This document shows, piece after piece, positions 58,701-64,000 of a stretch of 64,000 nt of DNA (positions are counted from its first letter, which is position 1; each line of letters begins with the position of its first letter). A model generated the notes under the pieces. The model was not told where the DNA came from and did no database searches. It saw only the letters and a program-made list of their open reading frames with translations. Where the stretch lies: contig NC_080541.1 in the NCBI RefSeq assembly GCF_028640845.1, positions 175,698,502-175,762,501 of the forward strand, written 5' to 3'. Origin of the DNA: Ahaetulla prasina (Eukaryota; Chordata; Lepidosauria; Squamata; Colubridae). The position numbers and the translations under genes were made by a program.

Positions 58701-61700
58701 GGGGAGGGCAGGGGAGTGTGCAACTAGATCTTATGCATGTGCAATTTACAATAGGGTTCACTCGCCCACTGCTCCACCTCCAGCTCTGGCAACCCGGTTC
58801 CTAACAGACCATGAACTGGTATCGGTCCAGGGATTGGGGACTCCTGCCTTGGTGGGTTGTTCCATTGGATAGGTTTTACCTTCTTATAAATTGCTCAGAC
58901 AAACTACATGTAGTCCTTGATTTACAACAATTGAGGCTGGCAATTACTGTCATGAATTGTGAAGGTTGGAACATATCCTTCACCATGGGTCAGTTATTGC
59001 CAGAAATTGGAAGTAAGCATAAGCTTCGTGGAAAGCAATAATAAATCGTGGTTACATGACTACAGAGTGCTGCAAACAGCTATAAATGCAGGCTCATTGC
59101 TGACCAAAATGTGGTCATGGGACCATGGAGACAGGGACTTTGAAACGGTTCTAAATCCCGGTGTGGGGAGGGGTCTGTCATAACATTAAACGACCAAGTA
59201 TAAGTAGAGGACTACCTATAATATAAGGTATTAATCTCAGTTTAACAGAAGTGATCTGTGAACCATGAATCAAGCTCTTTCTGGTTTTATTGTGATAATT
59301 GAAATAATTGAGATTTGCTTTTTCTTTTTACAAACAAAAAAAATTTGCTAATAGGCCTAAATTTACTTTCTGCCTTTCTTGAGCCTTTGGTTTAAAATTT
59401 GGGTTTTCATTATAAAGTTGTTTTAAAAGTGTCAGTGGGTCAGATCATAGAAAAGTGAATAGTTATTGCTCTCTGATTTTGTTTGGGGGGTTGTGTTTCG
59501 TTATTCTGTACCAAGTGGTGATATGGCCAAATTAAGTTAAATTGTTTCTACAGAAAGTACTAATGGCTCCTATATTGTCATCTTTTTCAGTTATGCTGAC
59601 TGAACGATTAAAAGTAAAGGGAGAAGGACCAGCTGAGGATGAAAAAGAAATAGAGGAACTCAAGGGCCTGCTTCCTGAAATTAAAGAAAAAATAGAGGAT
59701 TCAAAAGAGTCTCAAAATAGTGCAAGAGTGACTGAACTGGCTCTGAAAGCAACTCTAGTGAGTTCCATCATTGATTCTGTTGAAATAAACAATTTCAAAA
59801 TGTCTGGCAAATAAATCTGTATGCCTGCAGGATGTACTTTACTATGAAAAGTGGTTAATAGGTCTGAAACTTAAAATCTGAGCAGAGCATCTTTAATATC
59901 ACAGTGACATACCATTGATTTTGACATTTGAATGCAATAGGAGATAACAGTGTTTCCCTAATCTTGTGTCACTGAACACAAGATTAGTTTGCTAAATCTG
60001 AGAATTTATAAAGATTAAGCTTTTAAATGACCTTGCAATATTTATTTTTAAAACTATTCAGATGTGTTTAATAAGTCAAGAGGTAGATTTCAGAAAATGC
60101 CTTTTTGCCCTGATCTGCTTATTTTCTGGAGTTTCAGTAGCTAGAGGCTTTCTAATAGTATTTTAAAAGGATTTATTTATTTCCAGGTTGGCGGATCTTC
60201 CAGCTTTTCACAAGAGACTGAAAGTAGTGCAACTTCAACAGTAAGTGACACTAGCAATAGCAACTAGATTTATGCCATTATGATTAATATTTCATAGAAA
60301 CTTCTACTGTTTCTGTAATAGATTCCAGTTGGACACAAAACTGATGGAGCTACAGACATCTCCCATCTTGTTAGGAAAAAGGTGTGTATTTTGTTAAATA
60401 AACGCAATTCTTACTGGCTTGTAGCTAATCCTGCAGTTAAAAGGTTAAATTACATTATTTCTATAATTTTTATATATCCTACATAAAATCCTTTTCACTG
60501 GGAGCCAGTTAGTCTGGGAACCATGCAGCTTTCTTGATAGATTTGGTGGTATTGTGCTGCATAGTACCCACTTTATTAATCCTGGTTTAATTTCAAAGCT
60601 TGATTTTGTAGCTTGATCCTTCTACAGGCACTTCAACTTGTCTGTGTTAAGGTCCTACAGAAGCATCCATGGTAGTCCTTCAGAGTAAAAATGTTGACAT
60701 ATCTGAACTGAAACTGAACTTCACAGCCAAACATCCAGGCTGAATTGGGTTCCCTTATTTTACATAGAAATGGAGAACTATTCAGTAGCATTATTCAATC
60801 TGGAATAATCTGTTTAGCCATCTTTGTATTGTGGAGTCTTTGGTGCTCTTGGAGCTTGGTTATTTGCTTGCAAATGTTTTATTTTGTTTCCTAGTCACTT
60901 AATAAAATATCTACACATCAACAAGGACTCTACAGTTCAACCCTGAGCTATATATATTCTCTTCTATTGTATGTTAGGACTATTATATGAGTTGCTAAGC
61001 AATATATCAATATTGTCCTTTAAATCGATTATTTGATTATTCTCATTAAATAATGGTTATCTCTTTTTTTTTAATTGCTGGTCTAACGTTAGAATTCTAT
61101 TCCTAAATTTGATCTTTAGAGTAATATGCAGGCTAAGTAACTTGAAAGTAATTAACCTTTTTAATTATAAAACAGTTGAAGAGGACCAAATTGATATTGC
61201 ATGTTGTTTGTAATCTTGCTTAATTTAAAGCAGTTAGCAGTCGCTATTTAATAGCATATGCATAATGATACTAAATATTCTTAAGATTCACATTTAGAGT
61301 TCTACTTGATGAAGACTAAACAATTTTGTCTTCAGAGGAAACCAGAGGAAGAAACTCAACAGGGAGACAATGGAGCTAAGAAATCTAAATCAGAATCGGC
61401 TGTCAATGGTGGTGGTGATGCACCTTCCAATGGAAATGAGGCTGCAGAGAAAATGGAACAGGAGGTGGGCAGTTCAGTCAGGAGTCATAAATTGAAATAA
61501 AGAAAAATAATTTTCCCAGGCATTTTTTCCTTGCATATGTTTCATTGGCGGTTGGTTTTCTCCCAAACATATAATATATCCATGCTAAAACACATTGATG
61601 TATCAAATCTAAACAGAAAACCTAATTTGTTGTCGGATGCAAACAATCAGACCCACACATGCAGAGTTTAGGCTAACATCTTTACTGTCTTCTGCCTATA

Positions 61701-62153
61701 AGGAATCTCTGGCAACCTATCCTTAGAAATGGTTACATAAAACTTCAAGAAATTTAGGGGTCTTGGCCCTTTTGCAGTTGTTTAATGACTCCAAGCTAAC
61801 TACACTTGATCCCTTTTCCATGCCAGGCTTCGTACTTCCCAACAAAAGCATAGCAATGTATACTTCTGAATAATTGCATACAATTTATACATGGATTAAA
61901 TAGTGAGTTTATTTAAGTGCTATTATCCAAATATATATTTTTTATGCAGCAAGATACTAAAACAGGATTACTAATCACTATTAGATATTAATAGCATCTA
62001 TCAAATTGTCCATCATGTTCATCTTACAAACTACCAAATCCTTTAATAATGTATGAATTACCTAGCCTTGTAAAAAAAATAATAATTAAATTTTGTTTTT
62101 CTTTTTAGACAGGGGGAAGACCACAAGTTGAAACTGTTCAAAGTACTGTATGA
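49697..62153 (+). CDS. NASP: Nuclear autoantigenic sperm protein (histone chaperone)
   Basis: Nuclear chaperone for H1 and H3-H4 that keeps a soluble histone pool during S phase. Fourteen coding exons (49697-49746, 50578-50688, 51721-51801, 52448-52551, 53289-54176, 55463-55533, 56207-56283, 56378-56451, 57419-57607, 59591-59757, 60187-60240, 60322-60381, 61336-61464, 62109-62153) sum to 699 codons plus TGA, with no frame conflict. SHNi-TPR family: TPR1 about 24-57 ([20 protein letters not shown]), TPR2 about 60-95 interrupted by the acidic insert (116-411), then two further TPRs about 461-546 ([32 protein letters not shown]). A coiled-coil-like stretch follows ([17 protein letters not shown]). 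The basic signal KKRKPEE is formed at the exon 12/13 joint of the coding series. Human testis-type NASP is 788 aa. The start is the first ATG after the acceptor. Confidence 0.96.
49848..49954 (+). mobile_element. Snake1-like LINE 3' end, 107 bp
   Basis: Only the last part of the 3' UTR, ATACCTTGATGAACGTATCT to GGCCAATAAA, plus three ATTCT units. Third copy of the family. Confidence 0.85.
50155..50440 (+). repeat. CR1-superfamily LINE C-terminal scrap
   Basis: Reads [20 protein letters not shown] and, in another frame, [15 protein letters not shown], similar to the last part of the reverse transcriptase seen at 10,925. Stops inside. Confidence 0.6.
50578..50688 (+). CDS. NASP: NASP coding exon 2 (TPR1)
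   Basis: 111 nt, [20 protein letters not shown] to FQEAASL. Acceptor TTTGCAG, donor TT|GTAAGT. Confidence 0.97.
50783..51262 (+). mobile_element. CR1-superfamily LINE 3' part
   Basis: Frame ending at 51,039: [38 protein letters not shown] and [16 protein letters not shown], close to the C-terminus of the 10,925 element. 3' UTR with the hairpin CCGCCCTGAGTCCTTCGGGA and a CATCAT/AATAAT tail. In a NASP intron. Confidence 0.85.
51340..51625 (+). mobile_element. GGTAGTCCT-family MITE, left end missing
   Basis: From TTTCTGTTGCTAAGTGAGAT on it follows the family consensus to GTAAATCAGTTACCTGTA. Confidence 0.65.
51721..51801 (+). CDS. NASP: NASP coding exon 3 (TPR2 start)
   Basis: 81 nt, [20 protein letters not shown] then SLLELA. 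Acceptor TTTCTTTAG, donor AG|GTATGTT. Confidence 0.97.
51802..52447. other. NASP intron, nothing recognised
   Basis: AT-rich, no element recognised. Confidence 0.5.
52448..52551 (+). CDS. NASP: NASP coding exon 4
   Basis: 104 nt, [20 protein letters not shown] then [14 protein letters not shown]. Ends phase 1. Confidence 0.96.
53289..54176 (+). CDS. NASP: NASP large acidic exon (testis-type insert)
   Basis: 888 nt, exactly 296 codons, starting [17 protein letters not shown] after TTCATGTAG and ending before GTAACAG. Very rich in Glu and Lys with recurring EEK, VEK and EKL blocks, low in aromatics; the H1-binding acidic region in mammals. Phase 1 at both ends, so skipping it keeps the frame, as in the short somatic isoform. 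Confidence 0.95.
54177..55079. other. NASP intron, nothing recognised
   Basis: Between the large acidic exon and a MITE; no element recognised. Confidence 0.5.
55080..55214. mobile_element. TA-flanked MITE (GTTTCCC-AAAATAAG family), second copy
   Basis: CCGTGTTTCCCTGAAAATAA at the left, TTATTTTGGGGGAAACAGGG at the right, TA on both sides, 135 bp. Shares AAGCGCTTGGCCTTATTGCC-like interior with the inverted copy at 9,047. Confidence 0.75.
55463..55533 (+). CDS. NASP: NASP coding exon 6
   Basis: 71 nt, [20 protein letters not shown] then AEEK. Acceptor TTCTTACAG, donor AAG|GTGAAG. Confidence 0.95.
55610..55976 (-). mobile_element. GGTAGTCCT-family MITE, reverse orientation
   Basis: Ends in TTGTGGTCATATGTTGAGGA and CTACC on plus, the complement of the family start. 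The interior matches 41,851 in reverse. Confidence 0.75.
56207..56283 (+). CDS. NASP: NASP coding exon 7
   Basis: 77 nt, [20 protein letters not shown] then KVIYK. Second half of the interrupted TPR2 region. Confidence 0.97.
56378..56451 (+). CDS. NASP: NASP coding exon 8 (TPR3 start)
   Basis: 74 nt, [20 protein letters not shown] then SIES. Donor G|GTAATTG. Confidence 0.97.
56819..57204 (+). mobile_element. GGTAGTCCT-family MITE
   Basis: CAGGTAGTCTTCAACTTACA to GTTGAGGACTACCTG with TA on both sides; interior diverged from the 26,989 copy. Confidence 0.75.
57419..57607 (+). CDS. NASP: NASP coding exon 9 (TPR3-TPR4)
   Basis: 189 nt, [20 protein letters not shown] and [20 protein letters not shown], then [12 protein letters not shown]. 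Confidence 0.97.
57608..58639. other. NASP intron, nothing recognised
   Basis: No element recognised before the hAT-like MITE. Confidence 0.5.
58640..58846. mobile_element. hAT-like MITE (CAGTGGCACCCAACC family)
   Basis: Left CAGTGGCACCCAACCTTTTT, right GGGATTGGGGACTCCTG, imperfectly inverted. Flanking octamers CAATAGTG and CCTTGGTG agree at 5 of 8, so this copy is old. Confidence 0.6.
58907..59218 (+). mobile_element. GGTAGTCCT-family MITE, diverged
   Basis: CATGTAGTCCTTGATTTACA at the left, AGTAGAGGACTACCTA at the right. Confidence 0.6.
59219..59590. other. NASP intron, nothing recognised
   Basis: AT-rich up to the acceptor at 59,590. Confidence 0.5.
59591..59757 (+). CDS. NASP: NASP coding exon 10 (coiled coil)
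   Basis: 167 nt, [40 protein letters not shown] and [10 protein letters not shown]. Acceptor TCTTTTTCAG, donor CTA|GTGAGT. Confidence 0.96.
60187..60240 (+). CDS. NASP: NASP coding exon 11
   Basis: 54 nt, [18 protein letters not shown], a Ser/Thr-rich linker. Acceptor TTATTTCCAG, donor ACA|GTAAGTG. Weakly conserved in sequence but in the expected place. Confidence 0.85.
60322..60381 (+). CDS. NASP: NASP coding exon 12
   Basis: 60 nt, [30 protein letters not shown] is a conserved NASP landmark. Donor AAG|GTGTGT. Confidence 0.95.
60382..61335. other. NASP intron, nothing recognised
   Basis: AT-rich, no element recognised. Confidence 0.5.
61336..61464 (+). CDS. NASP: NASP coding exon 13 (nuclear signal)
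   Basis: 129 nt, [20 protein letters not shown] to AAEKMEQE. With the preceding KK it forms the basic nuclear signal. Donor GAG|GTGGGC is weak; read-through would end 11 codons on at 61,498-61,500. Confidence 0.92.
61465..62108. other. NASP last intron, nothing recognised
   Basis: No element recognised. Confidence 0.5.
62109..62153 (+). CDS. NASP: NASP last coding exon
   Basis: [14 protein letters not shown] then TGA. The VE...V-S-T ending resembles the mammalian C-terminus. Acceptor CTTTTTAG. Confidence 0.85.
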   Translation, partial: TGGRPQVETVQSTV

Positions 62154-62240
62154 TAATTCTTTAATATTGGGCATGCTGCCTCCCAATTGTGGGTTTTGTA
62201 TATAATGTATTTTTTCACTCTTTGGCAACTTTTTGTATTC

Positions 62241-62246
62241 AATAAA
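62241..62246 (+). terminator. NASP: NASP poly(A) signal AATAAA
   Basis: Canonical hexamer 88 bases after the stop codon; transcript end expected near 62,265. Confidence 0.8.
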
Positions 62247-62265
62247 GATTGTACTCAAACATTAA

Positions 62266-64000
62266 CATTGTCATTTTAAAATATGTAAAATTAAATCTTA
62301 AAATTTATTAAGTTAGTATTCTGGCTTCAAATTTTGGTTATCTATCTTATATGCAATCAGCGTGGTAGTTACTTATTGTTTTGGTACAGTAAGTTTTTCA
62401 AGATTAAAGTGGGATAAATCGTTCAAAAAGTCTCAGACCAGAATAAATAGATGGGAAATGAAAAATATATGGAAAAGCTGTAGTGTATGTTTTTAAAATT
62501 GTCTAGTCTAGAATGTGAGGCTTCTGTTTATTTTAAAATTGTAGTTTTGAAATTTCATAGAGAAAAGATTATCAATTTTGAAATTTCATAGAGACAAGAT
62601 TATAAAGATTAGGACAATATCAAGATTAGTTTAAGAAATAATAGAAAAGCATAAAATGATTGACTAAAGGAAAACCCAGGTGTGGTCAGAAAGTTTGCCC
62701 ATAGTCTGTTTTGAAAGAGTCGGAGCTCTTTATGCACTCAATAAAAGTGATTCATAAATTGTCAAAGCAGAAAAACCACTCAATAATATGAACATATTGA
62801 ATCCTGATCCAGAAATATCTTCTTGGATTGTAGATAGAGCAAAATCAATGGCTTTAAAACTCCTTTAGGAATTAAATGTGAGACAATACAATCTTATTAG
62901 TAACAGTATAAAATCTGTAATGTAATTTTAACAAAGTGTCTATCTTGCAAAAATTAAGAGAAAGATAAACTTCCTTCAAGAAAGCTCTTCTATAATTGTA
63001 TCATGACTAGATGACAAGCTTTTGAAGAGAAATACCTGCAGATAGTTTGCTTTACACTGGACCCGTCATTGTTTCTCCCCATAGATTTGCAAACCTCTAA
63101 ATAAGCACACACACGATGCTTTTCTATGTCTAATCTGCATGCAAATGCAATTTGTTAATTCTTCCCTGGAGTTAAAAATACATGAAATTTTTTTCATCAT
63201 TAGCCTTACTGGTAAACATTTTTATCTAATACATGATACATTTTTAGCTTCTTGCTTCACCAAGGTAACGTAAGACTGAGGTAGAGGTGAGATACATAAG
63301 AAAGTACCATTTGATGAGAATATAAGAATTAAGATTTATTAATATAATGGCATTTTATTAATACTGTCAAATAGAGATTTTGAGATATCTGTTTGAACTT
63401 TCTACCTTGAACTGACATGGACTTCAGTTTCAGACTATAAAACTGTAAAGTATACTGATGTAATGGATTTCTGATTGAGATTTTCAAAAAAGTTCAGCTA
63501 GAATGTAATGGAGTAGTGCAAAATATTTATGCTCTGACATGTTTGGGATTAGACGTCATTGGTCTAGCAGTTATAAATAATAGCAAAATATTTTGGTAAT
63601 TGCAGTATATGTACATGAAGGGCATGCGCTTACTAGTGATCTAGTACATCATTGGTTTTGGAACTGAGCTACTTCAGAAAAGTACACCTGTAGTGCAGAT
63701 GTTTTGCACTTGCGAACAATTGTTCTGGCTAGGACTTCTATGAAAAGTACATTGTTTTCATTATAATTTGAGAAATTTTTCTCTTCATAAAATCTAGCTA
63801 AACTTGAGAAACATTCTTAAACCTGTTATTTTGTACTTTTCTCTGATAAACAGAGATTATGAAAAATCAGTCTTGAATATACATTCCTGTGGAATTTAAA
63901 ACATAGCTGTGATGGTTCTCTTTAAGAATAAAAATACTGAGCTCATTAAATGTTCTTTTCAAAAAAAAGATGGGTTCTAGGTTGGGTTTCCCAGATCTTA
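62266..64000. other. Intergenic downstream of NASP, nothing recognised
   Basis: AT-rich sequence. A short tandem-like repetition of TTTTGAAATTTCATAGAGA occurs near 62,545-62,600. The next gene of the mammalian block is not reached. Confidence 0.5.

Noticed and set aside
61465..61500. NASP ending by read-through of exon 13 ([11 protein letters not shown] then stop)
   Set aside because: A downstream exon at 62,109 restores a family-like C-terminus and carries the poly(A) signal. Read-through may be a minor intron-retention form.

Overview
This is a 64 kb window of a vertebrate nuclear genome, most likely a snake. The lineage call rests on the repeats. Three copies of a CR1/L3-type LINE end in an (ATTCT)n = (AATAG)n tail, the arrangement known from the snake-specific 'Snake1' LINEs that seed microsatellites. 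There are also RTE/BovB fragments, a Sauria-type SINE, several CR1-superfamily LINE lineages and many hAT and TA-flanked MITEs. The three protein genes have vertebrate intron-exon structure with GT-AG junctions.

Layout. (1) 1-4,610, minus strand: the 5' part of PRDX1 (peroxiredoxin 1). Coding exons lie at 2,743-2,848, 1,063-1,216 and 242-364. A probable non-coding first exon lies near 4,524-4,578 behind a TATA box, and the last coding exons lie beyond the left edge. (2) 4,800-17,480: intergenic and repeat-rich. It holds hammerhead-like inverted-repeat elements, a BovB endonuclease relic, two Snake1 LINEs either side of a 2 kb antisense CR1-superfamily LINE, a 416 bp hAT element and a further CR1-like LINE. 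(3) 17,480-43,190, plus strand: AKR1A1 (aldehyde reductase). It has a likely 5' UTR exon at about 17,540-17,583 and eight coding exons that join in frame to 327 codons, with the complete AKR catalytic tetrad. Its introns are full of MITEs, some nested. (4) 43,380-47,850: intergenic, with an antisense CR1 LINE and SINEs. (5) 47,900-62,260, plus strand: NASP (histone H1/H3-H4 chaperone). It has a CpG-rich promoter with SBS, CRE and E2F sites and 14 coding exons that join in frame to 699 codons, including an 888-nt acidic exon whose length is a multiple of three. (6) 62,260-64,000: AT-rich sequence with no recognised gene.

The order PRDX1(-) AKR1A1(+) NASP(+) is the same as in the human 1p34 region, so this is a conserved syntenic block: a peroxide-scavenging enzyme, an NADPH-dependent aldehyde reductase and a replication-coupled histone chaperone. 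There is no sign that they form a pathway or operon.

The most notable non-genic signals are four. Seven short inverted-repeat MITEs all have 8-bp target duplications with TA at the centre (nnnTAnnn), the signature of Buster-type hAT transposases. Two inverted-repeat elements carry head-to-head hammerhead-ribozyme-like cores, one bounded by a 16-bp direct repeat. Several insertions are nested, with their target duplications still legible. No new protein-coding system was found.
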